DNA of 64,000 bases from Flavobacteriales bacterium (lineage in GTDB: Bacteria > Bacteroidota > Bacteroidia > Flavobacteriales_D > Sanyastnellaceae): contig JAIBBG010000002.1 in the NCBI GenBank assembly GCA_019694805.1, forward strand, positions 158,882 to 222,881, written 5' to 3'. The position numbers and the translations under genes were made by a program. Positions within the stretch are counted from its first letter, which is position 1; each line of letters opens with the position of its first letter. This document shows positions 35,886 to 44,775 of this stretch, one piece after another. The notes below the pieces were generated by a model. That model saw nothing but the letters and a program-made list of their open reading frames with translations. It did no database searches and was not told the origin of the DNA.

Positions 35886-35916
35886 AATAAAAAAAGCTGT
35901 GAAAAACAGCCTTTTT
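35886..35916 (-). terminator. Terminator-like hairpin in the gyrB leader
   Basis: On the minus strand, GGCTGT, loop TTTTC, ACAGCT, then a T run. It lies about 55-80 nt upstream of gyrB and just downstream of the promoter box at 35927-35934, so the gyrB transcript would meet it almost at once. It may be an attenuator, or a second terminator for the gene ending at 36129. Confidence 0.5.
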
Positions 35917-35926
35917 CTGAGGTACG

Positions 35927-35934
35927 CAAATTTA
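35927..35934 (-). promoter_or_regulatory. -7 promoter box for gyrB
   Basis: TAAATTTG on the minus strand, exact TAnnTTTG match, 94 nt before the gyrB ATG. No -33 element was recognised. Confidence 0.45.
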
Positions 35935-36008
35935 CGGAAGAGACTACCTTCAGACATCATTTTTTACCCACATTCATCTACAATTTTTCACAAACTATAA
36001 ACATAGCG

Positions 36009-36034
36009 AAAACCCCTGTAAAAACAGGGGTTTT
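36009..36034 (-). terminator. Terminator of the barrel gene at 36129
   Basis: AAAACCCCTG (36009-36018), loop TAAAAA, CAGGGGTTTT (36025-36034): a perfect 10-bp stem with T tracts both ways, about 95 bp past the stop. Confidence 0.8.
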
Positions 36035-36128
36035 GCAGTATTTGAAATAGGTTTGTCTGAAGACTGATTTTGGGTTATTTTCAGCACATCTGAACTATTC
36101 CGATTTTCAGGTGAAAATCGGGTGATTT

Positions 36129-37937
36129 TCAGAAGGCATAAGTGGCACCCAACATGGCCAGAAATTGTTGGTTATTGTATCCGCCCCATCTCTGGTATTT
36201 CATCGCGAAGGCATTGTTGAACTGTGTCCACATCGACAGGCGCTTATTGTAACGGTATTCCACCTTGAAATTGGCATCCAGGAAGCCTTTGAGCTTGTAT
36301 TCATAGGATTTTGTTCCGTAGTACTCGTCAACGATTTCTTTCGCTCCATTTACTGGAATCGTGGATTTGGCATATCGGGATCCGATGTAAAAGATGTCGG
36401 TGCCAATGATGAATTTGCTCTTCATATTGAATTGACCATTGGCCATGATTTTTACGGAAGGCTGGTGCCAGGGCCTGGTTTCAAGATCTGTTTCGTATTT
36501 GAAATAATCTCCCCTGATGTTCGCTTTCCATTTTTCTCCGGAATAAAGCGCAAGCTCACCATGGAAGTTATAGGCTGTCAGGTCGTCATAAACAACATGA
36601 AACACATTGCCGTGTGTGTAGTAGTTGTTTTTGGAAAAGGTGAGCGTATCGCTAATGAAATAAGCGAAATTGCCATACTCCAGATATTTGAATCCGACAC
36701 TATATGACACAGCGTGAGAAACAGCCCCACCTATACCGGCATAGACATCAAGTTTGTTGTTTTTGTTTTTGAGTCTTGGGAAAGTTTGAATAAAGGGATT
36801 TTCACGATAGAGTGAAAGATAGGTTGTGGGTTCAACGTTGCCTCGAACACCTGCGTATGGTACAATGACACCATCGAGCATGTTATAGCTTACATCGGCG
36901 AGTGGATAGAAATGTCCGGGGTTGGAACTCCTTCCCTCGATATAAAGGCCCATGCCGACTTTCGCACGGAGTCCTTTCCAGGTCGTGCTGGCACTAGGAA
37001 CGAATTTCACCACTGCATTGTCCCAAGATCGACTTTTGAAGTCACTGTCGTCAGCAGTATAGGCCAGGGTGTTTTGTAAATCCATGTTTACTCCATCAAG
37101 TCTTGGTCCTGTGAACCTGAATTTATTGTAATTCACACCGACATCCATTGCGAAGAGGGTGCTGTCTTCGAGCATTCTGCCGTGTGCCACAAAATCGAAG
37201 TTGGTTTCATTGCCCGAATAGTGATCTTTCGAATTGCGCAAGAACATTTCCCCATCAAAATTGAAATCGCCTGTATCACGCTGATAGGAGAGGAAACGAA
37301 GTCCACCTCCCAGGGTATTCATTCGTTGCATGAATTTGAGACTATCAAATGGCGGAATGGTTGAATCGTTCTTCACATCCAGACCTCCATACCAATGAGT
37401 AAGGTTCCGTTCGTAATTCATTTTGCCAATGAGTTGCGTCTTGTTGAAGAACCATTTGCCCCAAACCTCAGCGCGGTTGTCGCTGTATCTGTCCGGAATA
37501 CTGTCTTTGTCATCCAGGCTTACGCCATCACCTCTTAGAAGTTGGTAATGCACACCATAAGTTCCTTTTTTCGAACGACCATCGGTGAAGTAGAAGTCGA
37601 CCGGTATGGTATTGTAAGTGCCATATCCGGCTTTGATGTAGCCACGATAGAGATAGCCCAGCTTTTCATCGACGTTAATTTTCGCAGCTGGAATAGGTTG
37701 TGGTTCAATCGTCACGGCTTTGGGCATAGGGAGCGTGCTGTATTGAATTTTGGTCATTTGTACAACACTATCCTTCGTAGCCGGAAAGACAGAAATTTTA
37801 TTGGCGTCACGAAGGAAGAGCTTTCGCTGACCTGTGAAGATGGTTTCGAAGTTAATCGTTGTATCTCGCTGTGCATTCAACACTCCAACCATGGCGTTGA
37901 AAACGAGTATCAGGATGAAACGGATATTCATGTTCAT
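36129..37937 (-). CDS. Outer-membrane beta-barrel protein
   Basis: A 602-residue protein with a signal peptide (LILVFNAMVGVLNAQ) and a body of alternating amphipathic strands (YIKAGYGTYNTIPVDFYF, WTQFNNAFAMKYQRWGGY), ending in GATYAF with a terminal Phe. Such proteins are often labelled TonB-dependent receptor, but there is no plug domain and the length is short. It starts 12 bp after the large TPR protein gene, with which it forms an operon. Confidence 0.8.
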   Translation of the reverse strand: MNMNIRFILILVFNAMVGVLNAQRDTTINFETIFTGQRKLFLRDANKISVFPATKDSVVQMTKIQYSTLPMPKAVTIEPQPIPAAKINVDEKLGYLYRGYIKAGYGTYNTIPVDFYFTDGRSKKGTYGVHYQLLRGDGVSLDDKDSIPDRYSDNRAEVWGKWFFNKTQLIGKMNYERNLTHWYGGLDVKNDSTIPPFDSLKFMQRMNTLGGGLRFLSYQRDTGDFNFDGEMFLRNSKDHYSGNETNFDFVAHGRMLEDSTLFAMDVGVNYNKFRFTGPRLDGVNMDLQNTLAYTADDSDFKSRSWDNAVVKFVPSASTTWKGLRAKVGMGLYIEGRSSNPGHFYPLADVSYNMLDGVIVPYAGVRGNVEPTTYLSLYRENPFIQTFPRLKNKNNKLDVYAGIGGAVSHAVSYSVGFKYLEYGNFAYFISDTLTFSKNNYYTHGNVFHVVYDDLTAYNFHGELALYSGEKWKANIRGDYFKYETDLETRPWHQPSVKIMANGQFNMKSKFIIGTDIFYIGSRYAKSTIPVNGAKEIVDEYYGTKSYEYKLKGFLDANFKVEYRYNKRLSMWTQFNNAFAMKYQRWGGYNNQQFLAMLGATYAF

Positions 37938-37949
37938 GATCGTGAGTGT

Positions 37950-40900
37950 TTAGTTGTTATCTGGTACGAGATCGATTTCAATATCATTGTTATTGCCTCC
38001 AGAAGGTTGAGGATTTTCGATGGCATCGAGTTGAGCTTTCTTCTGATTGGCTTCATCGATCACCCATTGTTCGGTCACATTTTCCAAAATAGCATTCACG
38101 GTTGCACGCGCCTGGAAATAGTCTTTCATTCCGATATAGGCATCTGCCAAAAGCAGAAATGCTCGGTATTTCCATTCAGGATAGCCACTGTATTTTTCAA
38201 TCAACTGAAAAAGTTCAGTTTCTGTCTTTTTGAATTCACCTTTGGAGTAAAGGCAATGGGCTATGCCGTATTTGGATTCTGCAGCTGCTTCTGAAGCACC
38301 AATTCTTTTGATCACCTCTTTGAAATCGAGTATGGCGGCATCATACTCCGCATTTTGCTTCAATATTCTACCTCGCCACAGATAGGCTGTGGTTCTGATC
38401 TCTTCCGGAGTACTGGTATTGGCGATCACTTTATCGGCATAATTTCTTGCATCAGTAAATTCTCCAATTTTGTAATAGCAACGCATCAACCCAATTTGTG
38501 CTTCCAGGATATTGTTCTTCAACAATGCTGATTGCTCAAGATCGCGGTAGTGATTCAACGCTTGCGTGTAGTCTTCATTGTTGTAGCTAATTGTTGCTGC
38601 CATAACCAGACATTCTTCCAAATAATTCGAAGAACCAACGGCAATAACTGCGTTGCAGGCTTCTAAAGATTTGTTGAAGTCTTTGTTGTCGAAGTAACAA
38701 TTGGCGAGATAGTAGTTGGCATCAAGGCCATAATAAGCTGGCTGGAACTTGTTGAGATAATCGCTCAACTTGGTAATGGCCGTATTGCAATCTCCATCTT
38801 GCGCATAAGCTACCGCTTTGGTATACACTTCTTCTTCAACTTCAGATTTTGATGCGCCGCAAATGGTCATCGCATCATTTTGGAATTCTGGATCTTCGAT
38901 CAATACGGATTTACAGATGGCGTATGCATCGCACACTACGGGGTCATTTTTGTATTTTGATTTGATCTCAATCCATGACTCTTTCACTTTTTCATTGTTT
39001 CCTTCTTTGACATAAATCAAACACATATCTTTCAACGAGACTTTTGCATACTGTGATGTGGTATGGTTTTTCAAGATGTCTGCGTAGTAAGTTTTTGCTT
39101 CTGCAAGTCGGTTTTGAAGCAGATATGTTTTAGCAAGTTCATATTTGGCATCAACCTCAAATTTTGAATCGGGATTTTCAGTGAGCAGACTTTTCAATAC
39201 CCAACTTTTTTTGTCGGGTTGTGAATCAAAACCATAACACATGGCTTTCTGGTACAAAGCATATTCTCGTCCTGCCTGATCTTCAGCAGCCGCTTTGTCA
39301 TAGTATTGGATAGCCTGTGAGTAGCTTTTGTTGACATAGAAACAATCACCAATGCGGAGATAACTATCACTCACTTTTTTAGGGTCTTTGGCGTGACTTC
39401 CATCTACATATTTTCTGAAGGAAGTATTGGCATTTGAAAAGAGGATGGTCGACAAATCGAAATTGTCTTCATCCAAACCTTTTTTGAAATAAGCATAACC
39501 AAAGCCATAGTGGGCAGCACCGTAATACTCGCTATTGTATGCACCTGCTTCCGCAAAGAAATCCTGATACCTTTGAATGGCTTTGTTGAAATCACGCAAC
39601 CTGTAACTTACTTCAGCTTTCCAAAAACGTGCATCTGCGCTGATCACCGGATTTACAGGATAAGTATAAACTCTATCGAACGACTTATCTGCATCCGCAA
39701 ATTTTTCTGCTTGAAACAATTCCACACCACGATTGTAGGCTACAACCTGATACGCTTCTTTGACCCGATTGTCTTTGTTTTGGATTTTTTCCAATGCCGC
39801 AAGCGCACGTTCGTAATTGCGTGTCTTCATGTATACGTTTAGCAAAAACTCATAAGCTTCATCCCGTCGCTTGCTGTTGGGATATTTTTCAAGATATTCT
39901 TCAAATGCAGTGATCGCTTCGTGGAAAGGATTGTAAGAAAGTTCGAAGGCGAGCTTTGCATAGTTGAACATCGCGTCCTCCTGAATCTCTGGATTGAATG
40001 TCATGTTAGAAGCATCTTCAAAAGCATTTCGTGCGTATTCTTTTTGTTCCAATTTCAGATAGCATTCACCCATGTTGTAAGAAGCGCGTTGATGTATTTC
40101 GTCATTTTCATCATCGCAATTTCCGTATGCATCTACTGCCTTTTGCCATTGATTGGTTTTGTGATACGCATAACCGAGCTGATAATAATCTTCTCTGGTG
40201 ATGTCCGCTTTATCAGTTGCCTGGTGATATTGTTCGAGATAAGGAATGGCAGCTGTGTAGTTTTCTTTGATGCAATAAGAGTCTCCAATCAACCGAGCAA
40301 TTTCAGGAACGCGTTTGGTAGCATTGGCTTCAGCTTGAGCAAGTGCTGTTGGGCCATATCGCAATACTTCATCATATTTCTTTTGTTTGTAATAGATCTG
40401 TGTGATGTAATAGGGCATGAGTGATTTGAAGACCGGATCATTTTCAAGTTGCAGAAATCCTTCGAGAGCCGTCTGATAATCGCCCTGTTCGTATGTGATA
40501 TGGCTGTAGTAATACAAAGCGGGCTGTTTGAATTCACTTTCTTCTTGTTTGGCTTCAAAGAAGTCGACCCTTGCATTTGATTTATCTCCTTCTTCGAATC
40601 TTGAGTGGCCGCGTTTGTAGTAGAATTCTGTTTTTTCCGCCTTGCTCAGCTCTTTCATATCCACATGATCAAACCATTCCAGAGCTTTTTTATAGGATTT
40701 TTTCTGATAGTTGAATGTAGCGAGTTCGAAGTATGCCCTTTGTTTCCAAGGTGAGTCGGGATGCTCCAATACAAATTTTTCGAGCTGGTATTCGGCGTCT
40801 TTATGTAAAAGATAAAGAGCACAAACACCGCTGTAATACTCGGCATTGATCCGAAGGGCATGTTGTGGATTTTTCTCTGCGCGGATATAATCCTCGAATT

Positions 40901-41057
40901 TTTCCTTTGCCGGAACATACTTTTCATGGTCAAAAAGTTCCAAAGCTTCCCTGTATGTCTTTGTATTGTCATACAATGCTACAGGTACCTGGGCGTTGGC
41001 GATCAGGTGAATGAAAGCCGCTATCAGGGCAAAGAGCAGTTTCTTTACGTTTTTCAT
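37950..41057 (-). CDS. Large tetratricopeptide-repeat protein
   Basis: A 1035-residue periplasmic protein with a signal peptide (LLFALIAAFIHLIANA) and more than twenty TPR-like helix pairs along its length (for example YKKALEWFDHV, YAYHKTNQWQKAVDAYGNC, DYTQALNHYRDLE, DYFQARATVNAILENV), ending in an acidic tail (NNNDIEIDLVPDNN). TPR arrays bind peptides and act as scaffolds. Together with the barrel protein downstream it is probably an envelope assembly or secretion accessory; the exact job is not known. Confidence 0.88.
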   Translation of the reverse strand: MKNVKKLLFALIAAFIHLIANAQVPVALYDNTKTYREALELFDHEKYVPAKEKFEDYIRAEKNPQHALRINAEYYSGVCALYLLHKDAEYQLEKFVLEHPDSPWKQRAYFELATFNYQKKSYKKALEWFDHVDMKELSKAEKTEFYYKRGHSRFEEGDKSNARVDFFEAKQEESEFKQPALYYYSHITYEQGDYQTALEGFLQLENDPVFKSLMPYYITQIYYKQKKYDEVLRYGPTALAQAEANATKRVPEIARLIGDSYCIKENYTAAIPYLEQYHQATDKADITREDYYQLGYAYHKTNQWQKAVDAYGNCDDENDEIHQRASYNMGECYLKLEQKEYARNAFEDASNMTFNPEIQEDAMFNYAKLAFELSYNPFHEAITAFEEYLEKYPNSKRRDEAYEFLLNVYMKTRNYERALAALEKIQNKDNRVKEAYQVVAYNRGVELFQAEKFADADKSFDRVYTYPVNPVISADARFWKAEVSYRLRDFNKAIQRYQDFFAEAGAYNSEYYGAAHYGFGYAYFKKGLDEDNFDLSTILFSNANTSFRKYVDGSHAKDPKKVSDSYLRIGDCFYVNKSYSQAIQYYDKAAAEDQAGREYALYQKAMCYGFDSQPDKKSWVLKSLLTENPDSKFEVDAKYELAKTYLLQNRLAEAKTYYADILKNHTTSQYAKVSLKDMCLIYVKEGNNEKVKESWIEIKSKYKNDPVVCDAYAICKSVLIEDPEFQNDAMTICGASKSEVEEEVYTKAVAYAQDGDCNTAITKLSDYLNKFQPAYYGLDANYYLANCYFDNKDFNKSLEACNAVIAVGSSNYLEECLVMAATISYNNEDYTQALNHYRDLEQSALLKNNILEAQIGLMRCYYKIGEFTDARNYADKVIANTSTPEEIRTTAYLWRGRILKQNAEYDAAILDFKEVIKRIGASEAAAESKYGIAHCLYSKGEFKKTETELFQLIEKYSGYPEWKYRAFLLLADAYIGMKDYFQARATVNAILENVTEQWVIDEANQKKAQLDAIENPQPSGGNNNDIEIDLVPDNN

Positions 41058-41078
41058 GAGGTGGTTTTTACCAAAGTC

Positions 41079-41086
41079 CGAAAGTA
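41079..41086 (-). promoter_or_regulatory. -7-like box for the TPR-barrel operon
   Basis: TACTTTCG on the minus strand, TAnnTTYG type, 21 nt before the ATG at 41057. Confidence 0.35.
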
Positions 41087-41221
41087 AAATCGGGCCAAAG
41101 TGTGTTCCTTGCTGGTTCTTAAACTTGCGAACGGACGCATGTGGACGAGTGTTGTGTTCGCTTGTTCATTTTTATGGAGATTTTCAGCTGTGAAAGGTCT
41201 ATATCGGATCAAATTTGTCAT

Positions 41222-42721
41222 ATGAAAATGTTCTGTTCATCGGATACTGCGCGTTGGGATGCAGAAACCATCCGTAAACACTATCAACACTCTTTTGAGC
41301 TGATGTCGGTTGCTGGTGAGGAATGTGCAAGAGAAATACAAGAAAAGGAATTGGGATCGACATTCGCCGTCTTCTGTGGTACGGGTAACAATGGCGGAGA
41401 CGGATTGGTCATTGCTCAAGCGTTACATCGGAATGAACAGGATGTGCAGGTTTTTGTTGTAGGTGATCCGGAGAAGGGAAGTCACGATTTTCGACATTTT
41501 TTGGATGAAGTGGTGGGAACAGATATACATGTCGTCTTTGTGAAAGAAGACTCTGTCTTACCTGATTTTCCGGAAGAAACGGTCTTGATAGATGCTATTT
41601 TCGGAAATGGGCTCAATCGCAAACTTGAAGGATGGTTGGAGGTTCTGGTAGAAAAGATCAATGAGTTAAAGCATCGAAAAATTTCCATCGATCTTCCATC
41701 AGGAATGTTGCCTGATTTGATGGAGGGGCAACCTGGTGCTGTGATTTGTGCTGATCTCACCTTGGCCATCGAAGTTCCCAAGCGTGCCATGATGTTTCCG
41801 GAAAACCACCGATATGTTGGAGCATTGTTGATTGTTTCTATTGGATTGGATGAAGTTTTCGAAGACGAAGAACCATGCGATGTCATCTTCTTCCAATCTC
41901 ATGAAGCTTCTGATTTACTCAAACCCAGAAGTAAATTCGGATATAAAAATCAATTCGGCCATGCCCGAATCATTGCTGGAAGCAGGGGCAAGTCAGGTGC
42001 TGCCATTCTTGCAGCGCGGGCAGTTTTGAGAGCAGGCGCTGGTTTGGTCACAGCAAGCGTACCGTTATGCGCAGAGCAAGCGTTGCTCACCGCTTTGCCA
42101 GAAGCCATGTGTGATGCTGATGAAGGAACAGATGCACTTATTTCGACCAAATTCTCTGAAGTGTATAGCGCAACGGGTATTGGTCCAGGTATTGGACAAG
42201 CTCCGGAGACAGCACTCATGCTTAGAAAATTTTTACACGAGAGTACAAAACCGTTGGTGCTGGATGCAGACGCATTGAATTTGATTGCTTCGAAGAAGCT
42301 GCTCAAGGATATTCCACATCATAGTATTCTTACTCCGCATGTCGGAGAGTTTGACAGGCTATTCGGAGAACATGATGATCATTTTTCGAGAGTCCAAACG
42401 TTGAGAGAGGTTTCGCGCAAGTATAAAGTTGTCATGGTACTTAAAGGCGCTCATACCGCAACAGCACTTCCAGATGGTAGACTTTTCTTCAATTCCAGCG
42501 GCAATCCGGCTATGGCCACCGCAGGATCTGGTGATGTGCTCACAGGTGTCATCACTTCATTCCTTGCTCAAGGATATTCTCCTGAAGACGCAGCAACACT
42601 TGGGGTTTATGTACACGGATTGGCTGGTGATTTTGCGACATCACTCACAGGTGTTCAGGGTTTAATCGCCAGTGACATCATATCTCACTTGCCTTTGGCG
42701 ATTTCAGAATTGGTGGCTTGA
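41222..42721 (+). CDS. nnr: Bifunctional NAD(P)HX epimerase / ADP-dependent dehydratase
   Basis: A 499-residue fusion that repairs hydrated NAD(P)H. The N-terminal YjeF_N epimerase (about 1-215) has GTGNNGGDGLVIAQAL and the catalytic-region LIDAIFGNGLNRKL. The C-terminal carbohydrate-kinase-like dehydratase (about 225-499) has GKSGAAILAARAVLRAGAG, LTPHVGEFDRLFG, and GNPAMATAGSGDVLTG. The ATG at 41222 is preferred: it gives the usual MKxF start, and a promoter-like CAAATTTG box sits 4 nt before it. Confidence 0.95.
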   Translation: MKMFCSSDTARWDAETIRKHYQHSFELMSVAGEECAREIQEKELGSTFAVFCGTGNNGGDGLVIAQALHRNEQDVQVFVVGDPEKGSHDFRHFLDEVVGTDIHVVFVKEDSVLPDFPEETVLIDAIFGNGLNRKLEGWLEVLVEKINELKHRKISIDLPSGMLPDLMEGQPGAVICADLTLAIEVPKRAMMFPENHRYVGALLIVSIGLDEVFEDEEPCDVIFFQSHEASDLLKPRSKFGYKNQFGHARIIAGSRGKSGAAILAARAVLRAGAGLVTASVPLCAEQALLTALPEAMCDADEGTDALISTKFSEVYSATGIGPGIGQAPETALMLRKFLHESTKPLVLDADALNLIASKKLLKDIPHHSILTPHVGEFDRLFGEHDDHFSRVQTLREVSRKYKVVMVLKGAHTATALPDGRLFFNSSGNPAMATAGSGDVLTGVITSFLAQGYSPEDAATLGVYVHGLAGDFATSLTGVQGLIASDIISHLPLAISELVA

Positions 42722-42747
42722 TGCTGTGGATTCGATGGATAATTTTC

Positions 42748-43365
42748 TCAAATGAGATCTATTGAGCCCTTTCCTTCTCTGATGACTGAGACTTCTGCAC
42801 CTGTGCAATCCAAGACAGTAGATGCTTCGAGGCCACAAATACCACCGTCAATCACGATATCGACCAAGTGTTCGAATTTTTCATGGATAAGTATCGGATC
42901 CGTAGTGTATTCAATGATGTCATCATCATCGTGTACAGAAGTAGCTATGATGGGGCGCCCAAGTTCCTTCACAATCTCACGTGGAATGAGGTGATCGGGT
43001 ACACGTATACCAATTGTTTTTTTTCGATCCGAAAAAATGGATGGGATTTTTTTTCCAGCTTCCAGGATGAAAGTATATGGTCCTGGAAGAAGTCTTTTCA
43101 TCATTTTGAAAACAGGATTACTCACCTGTCTTGAAAATTCTGTGATATGACTGAGGTCGTAACACACCAAAGAAAAATTGGCTTTGTCTGCTCTCACGTT
43201 TTTCAACCTGGCAATTTTTTCGATGGCTTTGTTGTTGTCGATATCACAACCAATACTGTATACAGTATCGGTAGGATAAATGATCACTCCACCATTCTTC
43301 AGACACTCCACAACCTGTCGGATCTTCCGTTGGTCGGGATTTTCAGGATGGATGTCAATGAGCAT
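42748..43365 (-). CDS. Threonylcarbamoyl-AMP synthase family protein (YciO/TsaC)
   Basis: A 205-residue YrdC-fold protein. VVECLKNGGVIIYPTDTVYSIGCD, KANFSLVCYDLSHITEF, LLPGPYTFILEA and GIRVPDH are characteristic; RPIIATSVHDDDD corresponds to the usual SA(N/S)xSG region. It more closely resembles the YciO branch than classical TsaC, though it may supply the t6A pathway with TsaE. Convergent with nnr, 26 bp apart. Confidence 0.88.
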   Translation of the reverse strand: MLIDIHPENPDQRKIRQVVECLKNGGVIIYPTDTVYSIGCDIDNNKAIEKIARLKNVRADKANFSLVCYDLSHITEFSRQVSNPVFKMMKRLLPGPYTFILEAGKKIPSIFSDRKKTIGIRVPDHLIPREIVKELGRPIIATSVHDDDDIIEYTTDPILIHEKFEHLVDIVIDGGICGLEASTVLDCTGAEVSVIREGKGSIDLI

Positions 43366-43392
43366 ACAAAGGGATGGATCTTATGAACGGCT

Positions 43393-44064
43393 TCAGGCTT
43401 TCACTGCTTCGGCTGCTTTTTTGTGATCAGCCAGGAATTGTGCAAGTCCGATATCAGTCAATGGGTGTTTCAATAATGCTAGGATTGCACTAAGTGGTCC
43501 GGTCATAACGTCTGCTCCTATTTCAGCGCAGTTGATGATGTGCATCGGATGTCTCACGGATGCCGCAAGAATTTCAGTTTCGTATCCATAGTTATCATAG
43601 ATGACACGAATCTGCGCAATGAGATCCAGACCATCTGTTGAAACATCGTCGAGTCGTCCAATAAAAGGAGACACATAAGTAGCACCTGCTTTGGCGGCTA
43701 ACAGAGCCTGACCAGCAGAGAATACCAGCGTACAATTGGTTCTGATTCCTTTTTCACTGAAGTATTTCAATGCTTTGATACCGTCCTTGATCATTGGAAT
43801 TTTTACCACGATGTTTGGATGAAGCTCGGCGAGTTCTTCTCCTTCAGCAATCATGCCTTTGAAATCCGTAGCAATAACTTCCGCACTCACATCACCTTCG
43901 CCAACAATCTCGCAAATGGCTTTGTAGTGTTTCATAACGTTATCTCTTCCGCTGATGCCTTCTTTAGCCATGAGTGAAGGATTTGTGGTGACTCCGTCGA
44001 GGATTCCAAGCTCAGCCGCTTCGCGGATCTGATCTAGATTGGCAGTATCAATAAAGAATTTCAT
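43393..44064 (-). CDS. Transaldolase / fructose-6-phosphate aldolase family protein
   Basis: A 223-residue TIM barrel of the short transaldolase group (FSA-like). It begins [31 protein letters not shown]. The Schiff-base Lys lies in [48 protein letters not shown] is diagnostic. It transfers dihydroxyacetone units between sugar phosphates. The ATG at 44064 is the canonical start. Directly upstream of the TsaC-like gene in the same direction, 27 bp apart. Confidence 0.93.
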   Translation of the reverse strand: MKFFIDTANLDQIREAAELGILDGVTTNPSLMAKEGISGRDNVMKHYKAICEIVGEGDVSAEVIATDFKGMIAEGEELAELHPNIVVKIPMIKDGIKALKYFSEKGIRTNCTLVFSAGQALLAAKAGATYVSPFIGRLDDVSTDGLDLIAQIRVIYDNYGYETEILAASVRHPMHIINCAEIGADVMTGPLSAILALLKHPLTDIGLAQFLADHKKAAEAVKA

Positions 44065-44082
44065 GTAGATGGAATTGTGGGA

Positions 44083-44090
44083 CAAAATTA
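44083..44090 (-). promoter_or_regulatory. -7 promoter box for the transaldolase gene
   Basis: TAATTTTG on the minus strand, exact TAnnTTTG match, 18 nt before the ATG at 44064. Confidence 0.45.
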
Positions 44091-44220
44091 TATCAGGTTG
44101 CCCTCGAATTTGCGACTGTTAATGGATTGTGATGAAAAGATATTTTCGCTGTAACCCGCGCCAGTCAGGTCTTTTGCGCGTGTGGAATATTTCATGCGCT
44201 GTGAAATCTACCTACGCATG

Positions 44221-44228
44221 TAATTTTG
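44221..44228 (+). promoter_or_regulatory. -7 promoter box 4 nt before the 44233 start
   Basis: TAATTTTG, then TGGA, then ATG. Same layout as at 25845 and 53951. Confidence 0.5.
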
Positions 44229-44232
44229 TGGA

Positions 44233-44613
44233 ATGGAAAACAATCAAAAAATTCCAAAACCATTGCTGCAGGTACTTAGTACTTCTTTGACCCTGCTCAT
44301 TGGTGATTACCTGATGGAAAGTGTGCACTTCGACAAACCATGGGTGGCCATTGTCACGGCACTCATTCTGGCGCTGCTCAATGTTTTTGTCAAACCCATT
44401 CTCATCGCGCTCACCATACCAGCAACCATTTTAACGCTTGGACTTTTCCTTCTTGTAATCAATGCTGCAATGCTCATGATCGCAGATCAAATCGTTCCAG
44501 GATTTGAAATGGCTTCTTTTTGGTCTGCTGTATTGTTGGCGATTTTCATCTCGTTGGTGAATGGATTGCTTGGAGGAAATGTGAGGATTGAGAAACACAA
44601 AATGGAGGAATAA
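44233..44613 (+). CDS. Four-helix membrane protein, phage-holin-4 family (PF04020 type)
   Basis: A 126-residue protein with four hydrophobic helices (STSLTLLIGDYLM, VAIVTALILALLNVFVKPIL, LTLGLFLLVINAAMLMIAD, FWSAVLLAIFISLVNGLLGG). The ALLNVFVKP and LTLGLFLLVINA stretches match the widespread 4-TM family that is named after mycobacteriophage holins but occurs in most bacterial chromosomes. No phage gene is nearby, so a lysis role is unlikely. Probably read from a leaderless mRNA. Confidence 0.85.
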   Translation: MENNQKIPKPLLQVLSTSLTLLIGDYLMESVHFDKPWVAIVTALILALLNVFVKPILIALTIPATILTLGLFLLVINAAMLMIADQIVPGFEMASFWSAVLLAIFISLVNGLLGGNVRIEKHKMEE

Positions 44614-44615
44614 TT

Positions 44616-44685
44616 GAATGATGAGTTATGAATTATGAATTATGAATTATGAATTATGAATGATGAATGATGAATGATGAATTTG
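44616..44685. repeat. Heptanucleotide tandem repeat
   Basis: Ten units of 7 bp: GAATGAT, GAGTTAT, four GAATTAT, three GAATGAT, and GAATTTG. It begins 3 bp after the stop codon at 44611-44613. Two unit types in blocks indicate growth by slippage or unequal crossing-over. No coding or structural role is evident. Confidence 0.9.
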
Positions 44686-44723
44686 TAGGTGGGGATGGTA
44701 ATGTGAGGGAAGATGCAAAAGAT

Positions 44724-44758
44724 AAAAAAAAAGGCTGTCAGATTCTGACAGCCTTTTT
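44724..44758. terminator. Bidirectional terminator
   Basis: GGCTGTCA (44733-44740), loop GATTC, TGACAGCC (44746-44753), with an A run before and a T run after. It serves the T9SS gene from the right and the 4-TM gene from the left. Confidence 0.85.
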
Positions 44759-44775
44759 TATGAAAGCGATCAAGA

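Noticed and set aside
36129..37937. Labelling the barrel protein a TonB-dependent receptor
   Set aside because: No plug domain or TonB box is visible and the length is short for that family; a general beta-barrel call is safer.
44233..44613. Evidence of a prophage from the holin-family protein
   Set aside because: This 4-TM family is common in bacterial chromosomes, and no integrase, structural or lysis gene is nearby.
44616..44685. CRISPR array
   Set aside because: Repeat units are 7 bp and contiguous, with no spacers and no cas genes.
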